Assembly: GCA_023454175.1 (NCBI GenBank)
Contig: JAEXRW010000031.1
Span: 1-64,000, forward strand
DNA: 64,000 bases
Source: Bacillota bacterium
Lineage (GTDB): Bacteria; Bacillota; Clostridia; Christensenellales; JAEXRW01
Direction: 5' to 3'
Shown piece after piece: positions 36,360 through 45,515 of this stretch (the first letter of the stretch is position 1; each line of letters begins with the position of its first letter). A model generated the notes under the pieces. The model was not told the DNA's origin, did not search any database, and worked only from the letters and a program-made list of their open reading frames with translations. Made by a program: the position numbers and the translations under genes.

Positions 36360-38234
36360 TTAAGCATTGGTAAAAGCCCGTTCGAATTCATCCGCGTCGA
36401 GTTTTTCCTTGTCGATCAGCACTTCCACCAGTTTCTTTACCTTGTCGGCGTTGGTCCTGATGATATCCTTGGCCCTCTGGTAGGCCTCGTCGAGGATCCG
36501 TTTCACCTCGGCGTCGATCCTGGCTGCCACATCTTCGCTGTACTGGTGCTGCTGGCCGTAATCGCGCCCGATGAATATCTCGTGGTCCCCCGCCAGGTAG
36601 ACCGGCCCGATCTTTTCGCTCATGCCGAATTCCACCACCATCCTGCGCGCGATCTCGGTCGCCCGTTTCAGGTCGCTCTGTGCGCCGGTGCTGATGTCGT
36701 TGAGCAGTATCTCCTCCGCTGCACGCCCGCCCAGGGACATTGCGATCTCGTCCAGCAGCTTCTGCCGCAGGATATGCCTGTCGTCGTCCTTTGGCAGGGT
36801 CAGCGTATAACCGGCTATGTTGTTGCCGCGCGGCACCACCGATACTTCGTGCACAGGGTCGCAGTTCGGCAGCAGTTTGGCCACCACCGCATGCCCCAGC
36901 TCATGGAAGGCCGTCAGCCGTTTGTCCTTTTCCGTGACCACCAGGCTGCGCTTTTCAGGTCCTGCCAGTACGCGGTTGATGGATTCCTCGATCTCCGTCG
37001 TGCCGATGCGGGTCTTGTTCCTGCGCGCTGTCAGGATGGCCGCTTCGTTCAGCACGTTTTCCAGGTCTGCGCCGGTAAAGCCGGGCGTTCTTTTGGCCAC
37101 GGTCTGCAGGCTCACGCCGCTTTCCAGCGGTTTGCTCCTGGCGTGCACCTTCAGGATCTCTTCGCGGCCCTTCACGTCGGGTACGTTGACGGTGATCTGC
37201 CTGTCAAAGCGGCCCGGGCGCAGCAGCGCCGGGTCCAGGATGTCCGGCCTGTTGGTGGCCGCGAGGATGATGATCCCCTCGTTCACCGCGAAACCGTCCA
37301 TTTCCACCAGCAGCTGGTTCAGGGTCTGTTCCCTTTCATCATGCCCGCCGCCCAGGCCCGCGCCCCTGTGGCGCCCGACCGCGTCGATTTCGTCCATGAA
37401 CACGATGCAGGGTGAATTTTTTTTTGCCGTATCGAAAAGGTCGCGCACGCGGGATGCGCCCACACCTACGAACATTTCCACGAAGTCCGAGCCGCTGATG
37501 CTGAAGAAAGGCACGCCGGCCTCCCCCGCCACGGCCTTCGCCAGCAGGGTCTTGCCTGTACCGGGAGGCCCCACGAGCAGTATGCCTTTCGGGATGCGCG
37601 CGCCCAGTTCCAGGTATTTTTTCGGGCTTTTGAGGAAATCCACGATCTCCTGCAGTTCCTCTTTTTCCTCGTCCGCGCCCGCCACATCCTCAAAAGTCTT
37701 CTTGTTCTTGTCCGCCACGGACATCCGTGCGCGGCTCTTGCCGAAGGAGAATACCTGATTCCCGCTCTGCGCCTGCTTGGATGTCAGCCAAAAGATCATG
37801 ATGATGATGGCGACGACCGGCAGCAGGAACGGCAGGTAGGTCAGGTACCATGGCGTCTCATTGGACGCATACGTGATGGTAAAGCCATACGGTTCGGGCG
37901 AAGGAACGGTCTGCCCGGCATTTATTTTAGCCGCCTTGATGCTGTCCATATCCTTGTAGAACTGCTCGTCCATGGGGATATTCGTCGTAAAGTCCCCCTT
38001 GCCCGGCAGGTCTTCTTTTTTATAGGTGGTTTTGCCTATCTTATTGAGACCCACGAGCGTCCCGTTCGATATGGAAACAGCGCTGACGTCATTGTCCCTC
38101 ACTAAATTTTGAAAGTCGGTGTAGTTGATCTTAGTGATCTGTTGTCCGAGGTTCCCCGAGAAATACTGCCAGCCAAGGATGATCAGGATGACCACGATGA
38201 CGAACAGGATGGGGCCTCTGATGGATTTCTTCAA
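36360..38234 (-). CDS. ftsH: ATP-dependent zinc metalloprotease FtsH
   Basis: Membrane-anchored AAA+ protease degrading misfolded membrane proteins and regulators. 624 residues with two N-terminal transmembrane helices (about 8-24 and 131-150) flanking an external domain. The AAA module has Walker A GPPGTGKT (222-229), VFMDEIDAVG and the second region of homology (ATNRPDILDPALLRPGRFDR). The zinc site HELGH (444-448) has Leu where HEAGH is usual. Start TTG with GGAGG 8 nt upstream. Own promoter at 38267-38295, following hpt. Confidence 0.97.
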   Translation of the reverse strand: MKKSIRGPILFVIVVILIILGWQYFSGNLGQQITKINYTDFQNLVRDNDVSAVSISNGTLVGLNKIGKTTYKKEDLPGKGDFTTNIPMDEQFYKDMDSIKAAKINAGQTVPSPEPYGFTITYASNETPWYLTYLPFLLPVVAIIIMIFWLTSKQAQSGNQVFSFGKSRARMSVADKNKKTFEDVAGADEEKEELQEIVDFLKSPKKYLELGARIPKGILLVGPPGTGKTLLAKAVAGEAGVPFFSISGSDFVEMFVGVGASRVRDLFDTAKKNSPCIVFMDEIDAVGRHRGAGLGGGHDEREQTLNQLLVEMDGFAVNEGIIILAATNRPDILDPALLRPGRFDRQITVNVPDVKGREEILKVHARSKPLESGVSLQTVAKRTPGFTGADLENVLNEAAILTARRNKTRIGTTEIEESINRVLAGPEKRSLVVTEKDKRLTAFHELGHAVVAKLLPNCDPVHEVSVVPRGNNIAGYTLTLPKDDDRHILRQKLLDEIAMSLGGRAAEEILLNDISTGAQSDLKRATEIARRMVVEFGMSEKIGPVYLAGDHEIFIGRDYGQQHQYSEDVAARIDAEVKRILDEAYQRAKDIIRTNADKVKKLVEVLIDKEKLDADEFERAFTNA

Positions 38235-38266
38235 TACTATGTCCTCCTTGAAACATCATAAAAAGT

Positions 38267-38295
38267 ATTATAACACCACCAATATTATATATCAA
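38267..38295 (-). promoter_or_regulatory. Promoter of ftsH
   Basis: Minus strand TTGATA (38290-38295), 17-bp spacer, TATAAT (38267-38272). Confidence 0.65.
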
Positions 38296-38308
38296 CAAAT
38301 GGCGGTTT

Positions 38309-38836
38309 CTAATCAGCTTTTAGCTCCCCTATAAAAGGAAGGTTGCGGAATTTTTCATTGTAGTCCAGCCCGTAGCCCACTACGAACCTGTCTGGGATCT
38401 GAAAACCGACATAATCGGCCTTGATATCGACTTTTCTGCGGCTTGGCTTGTCCAGCAGGCAGCAGATTTTGAGTGACGCCGGTTTGCGTGCGCCCAGCAT
38501 CCGTTTCAGCGTGGTCAGCGTGAGGCCGGTATCCACGATATCCTCCACGATCAATACGTCGCGCCCGGCGATATCCGTTTCCGCGTCCTTGATTATCATG
38601 ATGTTGCCCGATGTGGCCGTGCTGGCCCCATAGCTGGATACACGCATGAAATCCATGCGCACCGAAGGGACGATGCTCTTTGCGAGTTCACCGTAAAATA
38701 CGACGGCTCCGTTCAGGATGCCGATCATGACGATGTCCTTGCCCGCATAATCAGCGGATATCTGGTTCCCCAGTTCCTTTATCCTGCTTTCGACCGTTTC
38801 CTGCGTGATAATGGGGTCCACCCTGTATTTTTCCAT
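38309..38836 (-). CDS. hpt: Hypoxanthine phosphoribosyltransferase
   Basis: Purine salvage: converts hypoxanthine (and guanine) with PRPP to IMP/GMP. 175 residues. Motifs: MIGILNGAVVFYGEL, the PRPP loop VLIVEDIVDTGLTL, and the C-terminal VGFQIPDRFVVGYGLDYNEKFRNLPFIG. ATG start. Directly downstream of tilS (34-bp gap), the widely conserved tilS-hpt-ftsH order. Confidence 0.97.
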   Translation of the reverse strand: MEKYRVDPIITQETVESRIKELGNQISADYAGKDIVMIGILNGAVVFYGELAKSIVPSVRMDFMRVSSYGASTATSGNIMIIKDAETDIAGRDVLIVEDIVDTGLTLTTLKRMLGARKPASLKICCLLDKPSRRKVDIKADYVGFQIPDRFVVGYGLDYNEKFRNLPFIGELKAD

Positions 38837-38870
38837 CTGCGTTCCGCCTTTCGTGATTTCTGTTCATATC

Positions 38871-40229
38871 TCAATTGAAGGTTATTCGGATGATCCGCTT
38901 TGTATCCCTGCCCACTTTCACCGTATCGCTGATCCCGTATCCCGCCGCCCACAGGATATCCTGCCCGTGTGCGATGACGGGGATGTCCTCCCGGTCCCAT
39001 CTCGGTATCTTTTTTTGGGACAGGTACTTTTTCAGTTTCATTTGCCCGCATCCCAGCGGCCTGATCCGGTCTCCCTCCCGCCTTCCCCGTACGACGGCGT
39101 CTTTCGGGAAAAGGTCCGCGTCGAAGTATTCATAATGCTCCGGATGGCATTTCAGATCCTCCGGGAGCCCGGCAATGGGGCTGCATGTGAAAAGGCAGTG
39201 GAAATCCGTTGCCTCCGTCACCCCTTCAAGGTTCAATGGCGTCTCTCCCCGCGTTTCCGCTGCTGCCGGTTTCAGGATGGAGATCGTGTCAAATTCCCGC
39301 CGTGCGATCAGCCCGCTGTGGATGTCCGCGCAGGAACCCGGCTGGAGGTCCTTCAGGTCCAGTACTGCCTCCACCTGCGCGCTTGTCAGGTCTTTCAGTC
39401 CGCAGATGTCTTCAACGGCCCTGCGGATGACCCGCCGGGCGATAGCCCTGGGCGCGTTCGCCACGGGGTCGATACGGATGCGGAGGCCTTCGCCTTGCTT
39501 TGTGACTGCAGTATTATAAACCGGGCATGTGGCCTCGTCCAGCGTCCGCTCGTCGTCGGCCAGGATGAGCGCCATCCGTGAAAGCGTCCCGTACAGGTTG
39601 GCATTGAATTGCCCCATTACAGGCAGCAGCGTATGCCGTATCCGGTTGCGCGTATAGTCGAAGGTATCGTTGGATGAGTCGTTCACAAAGGGAATATGGT
39701 TCACATGAAGATATTCCACGATCTCCTCCCGGCTGGTAAATAGCAGCGGCCGGATGATGTACCCCTGCACCGGCCGGATGCCGCACAGGCCGTTGAGCCC
39801 GCTCCCCCGCATCAGGTTCCACAGGATGGTCTCGGCATTGTCCTGCATCTGGTGCCCCACGGCGATCCTGGATGCGTGCTGTTCCTCCAGGATGCGGTTG
39901 AAAAAGCTGTACCGCGCGCGCCTGCCCGCATCCTCCAGGGAGATATGCGCAAGATCGGCCATGGACGCGATATCCGCCTTCTCCATGAAAAAAGGAATGC
40001 CATGCCGCCCGCAGAATTCTTTCACGAACGTGGCCTCTTCCGGGGATTCCGGCCGCAGCCCGTGGTCCAGGTGCGCCGCGATGACCATATGGCCGATTTC
40101 CTTCTGCAGCATCATCAGGGCATGCAGCAGCGCCATGGAGTCGGGCCCGCCCGATACGCCGCAGATAGCCTTGTCCCCCGGTTGGAGCATATGATGCTTT
40201 AGGACCGCCTGGCGGATAGCGCTGAGCAC
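38871..40229 (-). CDS. tilS: tRNA(Ile)-lysidine synthase
   Basis: Converts C34 of the CAU-anticodon tRNA-Ile to lysidine so that it reads AUA. About 452 residues. PP-loop ATPase motif SGGPDSMALLHAL near residue 28 and the AHLDHGLRPES motif, plus the C-terminal TilS domains (RPLGCGQMKLKKYLSQKKIPRW). I place the start at the GTG at 40229, which has GAGG 8 nt upstream; a GTG three codons earlier sits on the ribosome site itself. First gene of tilS-hpt. Confidence 0.95.
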   Translation of the reverse strand: MLSAIRQAVLKHHMLQPGDKAICGVSGGPDSMALLHALMMLQKEIGHMVIAAHLDHGLRPESPEEATFVKEFCGRHGIPFFMEKADIASMADLAHISLEDAGRRARYSFFNRILEEQHASRIAVGHQMQDNAETILWNLMRGSGLNGLCGIRPVQGYIIRPLLFTSREEIVEYLHVNHIPFVNDSSNDTFDYTRNRIRHTLLPVMGQFNANLYGTLSRMALILADDERTLDEATCPVYNTAVTKQGEGLRIRIDPVANAPRAIARRVIRRAVEDICGLKDLTSAQVEAVLDLKDLQPGSCADIHSGLIARREFDTISILKPAAAETRGETPLNLEGVTEATDFHCLFTCSPIAGLPEDLKCHPEHYEYFDADLFPKDAVVRGRREGDRIRPLGCGQMKLKKYLSQKKIPRWDREDIPVIAHGQDILWAAGYGISDTVKVGRDTKRIIRITFN

Positions 40230-40427
40230 TGTGCACACCTCTCTTGATTTTACTATTTTAACGTGCCTTTCATATATTTACAACAAAAGCGGCTATAATT
40301 TCAGCCGCATTGCCATTTTATCAACGGTTTGTCTTGATCCGCGTCAATAGAACCGGGTTCTTCTGTTGTTTATCTTATATGTACCGTTTCCTAAGCCTCC
40401 TCCATTTGTATGTAGATTATTGCCGTA

Positions 40428-40474
40428 ACTTTCAGCCCTCAACTATGTTATCACGCCGCAGGCATCCTGTTATT
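40428..40474. repeat. Imperfect direct repeat unit 1 upstream of tilS
   Basis: ACTTTCAGCCCTCAACTATG followed by TTATCACGCCGCAGGCATCC. Repeated 110 bp further on, with the same order of blocks. The gene-free stretch 40230-40606 holds only these units and an AT-rich tail (TTAATTATTAACTGTTAATT). Confidence 0.6.
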
Positions 40475-40537
40475 CAAATAATTCGAATCTTAATATCTTT
40501 ATTTCCCCCGCAGGGCTGACAGCAACTCTCTACTCTC

Positions 40538-40588
40538 ACTTTCGGTTCTCAACTATTAAATCATGCCGGAGGCATACCCTCATTATTA
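40538..40588. repeat. Imperfect direct repeat unit 2 upstream of tilS
   Basis: ACTTTCGGTTCTCAACTATT followed by AAATCATGCCGGAGGCATAC, matching unit 1 at about three quarters of positions. It contains the small hairpin TGCC-GGA-GGCA. Confidence 0.6.
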
Positions 40589-40606
40589 ATTATTAACTGT
40601 TAATTA

Positions 40607-42958
40607 TTAATTTACAGTGTGGTGCAGCCGCGCCAGGATCACCGTCATGTCGTCCGTCTCCTTGCCCGGCATGGCCAGGGCCTGCGTCAGCAGCTTCTGT
40701 GCCTTCTCCCGCGCGTTTTTGCCCCCCTCCAGGGTCTTTGCCAGCCATTCGCAGGTGTTTTCCTGTGGCATGCGGTCATATACGCCGTCCGAGAGCATCA
40801 ATATGCTGTCCCCCGCGTGCAGGGCCTTCTCGATATCCATCGTCTGGACACGGTCCACGATGCCCAGCGGCAGCGTTTCGGATGTCGCGACCTCCACCTT
40901 GTCCTTTTGGAGGATAAAGGAGGGCGCCGCGCCGATCTTGGTGAACCGGCAGGTGCTGTCCACCAGGTCCACCGTGCAGAGGTCCACGGTGGAATAAACC
41001 TCGTCCTTCCCGCGGAACATCAGCAGCTGGTTGATGGCCTTGAATGCCGTTTCCATGTCAAATCCCGCCTTGCAGAAGCTTTCGATGAGGGATACCGTCG
41101 CCTCGCTGGCTTCCTTGGCCCTCTGCCCGTTCCCCATGCCGTCCCCCAGGCAGACCAGGTATTTCCCCTCCCCGAACGATGCCGCGCGGTAGCTGTCCCC
41201 GCATACCTTGCCGCTCTCCGCCGGCCGCGTCGCCACGCCCACTTCGATCTCCAGCGCCCGCGCCTCTTCAAATGCCAGCGTGCACTTCTTTGTTTTGGCC
41301 GGCGCGCTGCAGGCAGTTGATATGAGTTTCATCCGTTTGCCTGTGGAAAGGGATACCGCCCGTTCCATCGCGTCGCGGCAAACGCCCTTGCCCCCGCACG
41401 GTTTTGCCACCAGGTGCGCCTCCAGCTTCCCCGATGCGTTCTGCATCACGAAGGCCTCGCGCAGTTTGATCCCCTGCTGCTCCAGGCTCTCCCGCAGGTC
41501 CTTCTCCATTTCGTCTTTCAGTTTTATCTCCGTGTCAAATTTTCTGGAGAGGTCCACCAGCACGCCCGATACGCCGTACAGCTGCTGCCCCACCAGCTGC
41601 CTGCATTCCTCCAGCCGGCTCCTCTCCTTCCCTTCCATCATGTATGCGGACAGGGACGCGTTGAAAGCCGCGGAGAGGGCGCGCTTGCTGATGCATTCGC
41701 TCAGGAATTCGGGGCAGTCGCTTTCAAAGATGATCCCCCGGTTTTCATACCGCTCCATCAGCCGTTCCGCCGCTTCTTTCCCGGTCTCCGCGTCGATGTT
41801 CCAGCACTTCCCGACGAGGGGGCATTTCATGCACTGCCTGTGCGCGGTATCCTCCAATATGCTCAGCCGGTCTTCTTCCGTGCTTTCCGACGGGTTTTTG
41901 GTGCCGAAGGCATAGGCCATCTGGCGGAATATCATCGATACCTGCGAGATCTTGGTCGAAACGGTGTCCTTCAGCCTGTTCATGAAATGGCGCTGTTCAA
42001 ACGCCCTGCGCATCGCCCCGTCCATCATCCCCCCCAGCGCAGTCAGCCATTTCCGGGGGAAGAAAAGGAACAGGAGGGACGCCATCGCCACATCCAGGTG
42101 CGGGATCACCGGCGCGGCAAATCCTTTCATGTGCATGGAAAGCAGGAAATTGGTCAGTTCAAATCCGATGAGGATGCCGATTTTTTTGAGCGGGCGGAAT
42201 ACCCCCGCCATCAGGGACGCCACCGCCATCGCCCCGATGAAGAGCGCCTCCCTGCTCCCTGTCAGGGTGAGTGCAAAACCCATCGTGGCCCCCGCCGCCG
42301 CGCCCAGCCCCGCCCCGCAGATGGAGGCAAAGCACATGCACAGCAGGATGGCGAAGATATTGCTCAGGTTGAATTGCCAGATCGTCACCTCGCCCGTGCC
42401 CAGCGCCATCACGCAGAGCGCCAGCGCCATGCACAGCATCTGTTCTTCCGAGAGGATCGTATTGTTCCTGTACCGCTGCAGGTAATTCAGCGCCGTGGAA
42501 AATACCAGGAACATCACGCCGCAGAGGATCAGTTCCAGCCCGCCCATTACCGTTTCATAGATGTTGGCCTGCCGGAAAAAGAGCATGGGTGCGATGGTGC
42601 ACAGGCACAGGATGAAGAGCATGAACCACTTTTTCAGGCGCCGCTTTGCGCGGGAAAATAAAAAAGCCACCAGCGTCACCAGCCCCGCGCTGGCCATGGC
42701 GGCAAACGGTGCAGCAGGTAATAAAGTGATTATTCCAACCAGGCATCCCGCCAGCGCGAAAAAAGGGCTGATGCCCGTGAACCACGCTGCGGCCACGAAT
42801 GCTGTGCCAAAAGGCGCCAGCTCCCCCAGTAGGAATACGCGCGCCAATAAAAAAGCGCTGACGAAGATGCCCACGTCGCGCATCGAGATCACCCGTGCCA
42901 CCCTGGCCCATATCTTCCTGAGGTGTCTGGTCTTCTGGATGGGTTTTGCCTGGATCAT
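40607..42958 (-). CDS. spoIIE: Stage II sporulation protein E, serine phosphatase
   Basis: Membrane PP2C phosphatase that dephosphorylates SpoIIAA to activate sigma-F in the forespore and also acts in asymmetric septation. 783 residues from the ATG at 42958, with AAAGGTGG 8 nt upstream. About ten hydrophobic helices (residues ~30-310), a central regulatory domain with a CMKCPLVGKCWN cysteine cluster, and a C-terminal PP2C domain with metal-binding motifs (SGKVCGDSYRAASF, CLGDGMGNGQRAKEAS, MLSDGVYDRMP). Only spore formers carry it. Confidence 0.96.
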   Translation of the reverse strand: MIQAKPIQKTRHLRKIWARVARVISMRDVGIFVSAFLLARVFLLGELAPFGTAFVAAAWFTGISPFFALAGCLVGIITLLPAAPFAAMASAGLVTLVAFLFSRAKRRLKKWFMLFILCLCTIAPMLFFRQANIYETVMGGLELILCGVMFLVFSTALNYLQRYRNNTILSEEQMLCMALALCVMALGTGEVTIWQFNLSNIFAILLCMCFASICGAGLGAAAGATMGFALTLTGSREALFIGAMAVASLMAGVFRPLKKIGILIGFELTNFLLSMHMKGFAAPVIPHLDVAMASLLFLFFPRKWLTALGGMMDGAMRRAFEQRHFMNRLKDTVSTKISQVSMIFRQMAYAFGTKNPSESTEEDRLSILEDTAHRQCMKCPLVGKCWNIDAETGKEAAERLMERYENRGIIFESDCPEFLSECISKRALSAAFNASLSAYMMEGKERSRLEECRQLVGQQLYGVSGVLVDLSRKFDTEIKLKDEMEKDLRESLEQQGIKLREAFVMQNASGKLEAHLVAKPCGGKGVCRDAMERAVSLSTGKRMKLISTACSAPAKTKKCTLAFEEARALEIEVGVATRPAESGKVCGDSYRAASFGEGKYLVCLGDGMGNGQRAKEASEATVSLIESFCKAGFDMETAFKAINQLLMFRGKDEVYSTVDLCTVDLVDSTCRFTKIGAAPSFILQKDKVEVATSETLPLGIVDRVQTMDIEKALHAGDSILMLSDGVYDRMPQENTCEWLAKTLEGGKNAREKAQKLLTQALAMPGKETDDMTVILARLHHTVN

Positions 42959-43271
42959 GCTCGCTTCCACCTTTTTCGAAAATGGGGCTGGTGAAAGCTA
43001 TTATATCTTTTAGTTGGACAGGCCCCTTGTCGCTCTGTGGCTATTTCCCGGCCGATTAAATGACAAATTCCCTTGCGCTTTGGTGCCTTGCTCCGCCATA
43101 CGCCAAACCCCGCCCTGTTATTTGGCGGACGGGGTGCTTTCCGTGTTTGTATTTGTAAAAGGGTTTCGGATGTACAGGGTTTCATTCGTCAGGAGTGGTG
43201 GATAATGGTATACAGAATATGTTATTATTGATAGTATGCAGGAATATATTTTCGACAAGTGAGGTCATCTC
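42959..43271. other. spoIIE upstream region
   Basis: About 310 bp without a gene. On the minus strand a TATAAT at 43000-43005 and, 22 bp further upstream, a GCGACA/TGTCGC element (43028-43034) that loosely resembles the Spo0A box TGTCGAA. The B. subtilis spoIIE promoter is Spo0A-activated with an unusually long spacer, so this is a plausible but weak promoter. Nothing else seen. Confidence 0.35.
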
Positions 43272-44276
43272 ATGGAGCGTATGGTGTTTGGTGAATGGGT
43301 CCTGGATGTCGATATGGAAGCAACAAAAGCATACTACGAGAACCTTCAAGTTCCCGCTGTCGAAACGCAGGCCTACCGGAATTTCAAGGCATACTGTGTT
43401 CAAATGACTCCCGAAGAAAAAGAATTCTTTACTTCCTTGGGCATTGTCCCTGAATGTTGCGAAGTATTCAGTATGCGTATGGATAAGGCATGTAACTATT
43501 ATTATGGTGGGACATATAGCATTGTCGGTAAATACATCCATAAGCCGCAAGTTGTATTACAGGCTGTAGAGGAATCTGATGAAGTACCTGATAATAGTCT
43601 CAACATTGGTAAGTTTAATTTTGACTTCTTAGACCCGGATATACCGATCTGGCCTATTCCCAGTGATTCGCCTTTTATTTTTATCATGTTTAATATCGAG
43701 CACGTCCCTTGGATGCTGGATGAAAAATGCGAAGAAGTGTACATAGAGCCCCCCCAATGGTGGCAACTTATAAAAAAGTATAAGTTCCATAAACAGACAA
43801 AAGAATTTGAAAAGAATAGTGCCATAGCCTATAAGCAGGAACTGCAGGATCAGTTCCTACAGGTATTTGAAGCAAAAAGTATACAGTATCGGAAATTGTC
43901 CGATAAAGAAATTTCAGATTTTGTTAGCCGCTGGTTTGAAAGTTTCATCCCTGAGGATAAAAGAGCCAAGGCAAGGCAAATCTGCTTTCCGAACCGTAAG
44001 TGGGGAAATTATCTATGGCATGCTTTCAGTTATGAATTGGTACCTTGTGAAGAAGCTGATTCAGCAAGGGAAAAGTATGATCATCTTGAGCGTAACAAAT
44101 GTTATTTGTATATTGACAATGAGGGCGTTGGATTTGAAATAGAGAACGGTTCCGCTTTTTCCGCACTGGATGCTGACGGTTTTCCTGATTTACTGATCAC
44201 AGGACAGGATTTCAATTGGACATATGTACACACGCATGAGGAATATTGCGGCCCATATTTTAAGACTCGGGAATAA
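43272..44276 (+). CDS. DUF4275-like accessory protein, function unknown
   Basis: 334 residues, ATG with GAGG 7 nt upstream. The C-terminal ~140 residues (WHAFSYELVPC, ERNKCYLYIDNEGVGFE, DFNWTYVHTHEEYCGPYF) match my recollection of DUF4275. The N-terminal ~190 residues are a separate unknown domain (VDMEATKAYYENLQVP, EEKEFFTSLGIVPECCEVFS, EPPQWWQLIKKYKF). It is clearly AT-richer than its neighbours, has no signal peptide, and stands alone between spoIIE and the TelA operon. Small solitary two-domain proteins of this kind are often polymorphic-toxin immunity or phage-related genes; that is only inference. Confidence 0.6.
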   Translation: MERMVFGEWVLDVDMEATKAYYENLQVPAVETQAYRNFKAYCVQMTPEEKEFFTSLGIVPECCEVFSMRMDKACNYYYGGTYSIVGKYIHKPQVVLQAVEESDEVPDNSLNIGKFNFDFLDPDIPIWPIPSDSPFIFIMFNIEHVPWMLDEKCEEVYIEPPQWWQLIKKYKFHKQTKEFEKNSAIAYKQELQDQFLQVFEAKSIQYRKLSDKEISDFVSRWFESFIPEDKRAKARQICFPNRKWGNYLWHAFSYELVPCEEADSAREKYDHLERNKCYLYIDNEGVGFEIENGSAFSALDADGFPDLLITGQDFNWTYVHTHEEYCGPYFKTRE

Positions 44277-44291
44277 TTTTTCTAAACATAC

Positions 44292-44333
44292 AATGCATAA
44301 GAAAAGGGCGTCTCCGCCCTTTTCTTATGCATT
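44292..44333. terminator. Bidirectional terminator between convergent genes
   Basis: Perfect 19-bp stem (AATGCATAAGAAAAGGGCG and its complement) with a TCTC loop; the arms supply A- and T-runs for both directions. It serves the DUF4275-like gene and telA. Confidence 0.92.
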
Positions 44334-44353
44334 TGTTTTTTAATGTCAATTGC

Positions 44354-45493
44354 CTATTGGTTCAGCGCGCTGCCCTTTTCCAGCTTCTTGATCTGGGCCT
44401 CGCCCTCTTCCGCCATCTGCCGGAATGTCTCGATCGTCTGCTTCATCACCGGCAGCGCCTGCTGCTTGTATGTGCTGATCTCTTCGATGGCCGCGATGAG
44501 GTTGGCGTAGGATTCTTTTAAGGTTTCAATTGAAACGCCGGTCTGCATGGACTGGGTGTGGATCTCCGTGCCCTGCTCCTTCAGCATCCGGGAGGTTCCC
44601 GCGATGAGGTTGTTGGTCGTCTCGTTCAGCGCCTGTATCTTATTGAGCACCACGCGCTGGTTGTACAGTGCGCTGGCCACCATCACGGCGGTCCGCAGTG
44701 CGGATATGGTCACCGTCTTTGCACGGTCCACCCCGCGGATGAGCTCCTTGTTGTTGCGTTTGACGACTTCCATCGCCACCACGCCCTGCTGGTTCACCAC
44801 GATCATTTGCTGCATGTCCATGACCTTCTGCCGCAGCGGGAAAAGGATCTCTTCTTCGGCGAATTTGACCTTCTCGGGATCGCTCCCATCGGCCTTCGCC
44901 TTCTCGATGCGGGCGCTGAGGGCCTGGTCCATCGCCAGCCCGAGCTGGATATCCTGCTGGAGCTTCTTCGTGAGTTCCCGCATGTTCCCTTCTTCCAGAT
45001 CCAGTGTTGTATTGTCGTTGTTCAATATGGTCCTGCCCTTGTCCAGGGATGCGATGATGCTTGCGATGACGGTATCCGCCTTTTCATATTTCATGAAGTA
45101 GTTGCGGATGGGGTTGAAGATCTTGCCCAGTACGCCGGACTTTGCAAAATCAACAAGGCTCGGATCCAGGTCCTTGATGGTGCGGTGCAGGTCGATCAGG
45201 CTCTTGGATACCTGGCCGCCGTCCCCGCCCGCCTTGGACAGGTTCCCCACGGTCACGGCCATCAGGGAGTTGCGTTGGGAGGATTTCTGCATGACTTCGT
45301 TGCCAAAGGTCTCGATGCCTTTGATCATGGACATCTTCTCGGCTGTTTTGTCGGTGTCCACCTTCATCAGGGCATCCACGTTCTTCTCGGCCTGCTCATT
45401 GATCTTTTTCTGCTCTTCGCTCGTGCTTTTCGTCAGGGCCACGACTTCCTTTTTGACCTCTTCCGGGTTTGCCACTTCCATGCTGAATTCCAT
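44354..45493 (-). CDS. TelA/YaaN-family protein (toxic anion resistance family)
   Basis: 379 residues from the ATG at 45493, with GGAGG 8 nt upstream. Almost entirely helical, coiled-coil-like cytoplasmic protein of the TelA family (Pfam TelA). Typical segments are SLIDLHRTIKDLDPSLVDF, VGNLSKAGGDGGQVS, VKRNNKELIRGVDRAKTVTI and SALRTAVMVASALYNQRVV. Homologues were named for tellurite resistance but usually have other roles; B. subtilis YaaN pairs with the membrane protein XpaC. Last gene of a three-gene operon, 22 bp after the vWA protein. Confidence 0.88.
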   Translation of the reverse strand: MEFSMEVANPEEVKKEVVALTKSTSEEQKKINEQAEKNVDALMKVDTDKTAEKMSMIKGIETFGNEVMQKSSQRNSLMAVTVGNLSKAGGDGGQVSKSLIDLHRTIKDLDPSLVDFAKSGVLGKIFNPIRNYFMKYEKADTVIASIIASLDKGRTILNNDNTTLDLEEGNMRELTKKLQQDIQLGLAMDQALSARIEKAKADGSDPEKVKFAEEEILFPLRQKVMDMQQMIVVNQQGVVAMEVVKRNNKELIRGVDRAKTVTISALRTAVMVASALYNQRVVLNKIQALNETTNNLIAGTSRMLKEQGTEIHTQSMQTGVSIETLKESYANLIAAIEEISTYKQQALPVMKQTIETFRQMAEEGEAQIKKLEKGSALNQ

Positions 45494-45515
45494 CGTTCTT
45501 TCCTCCATTATGTTC

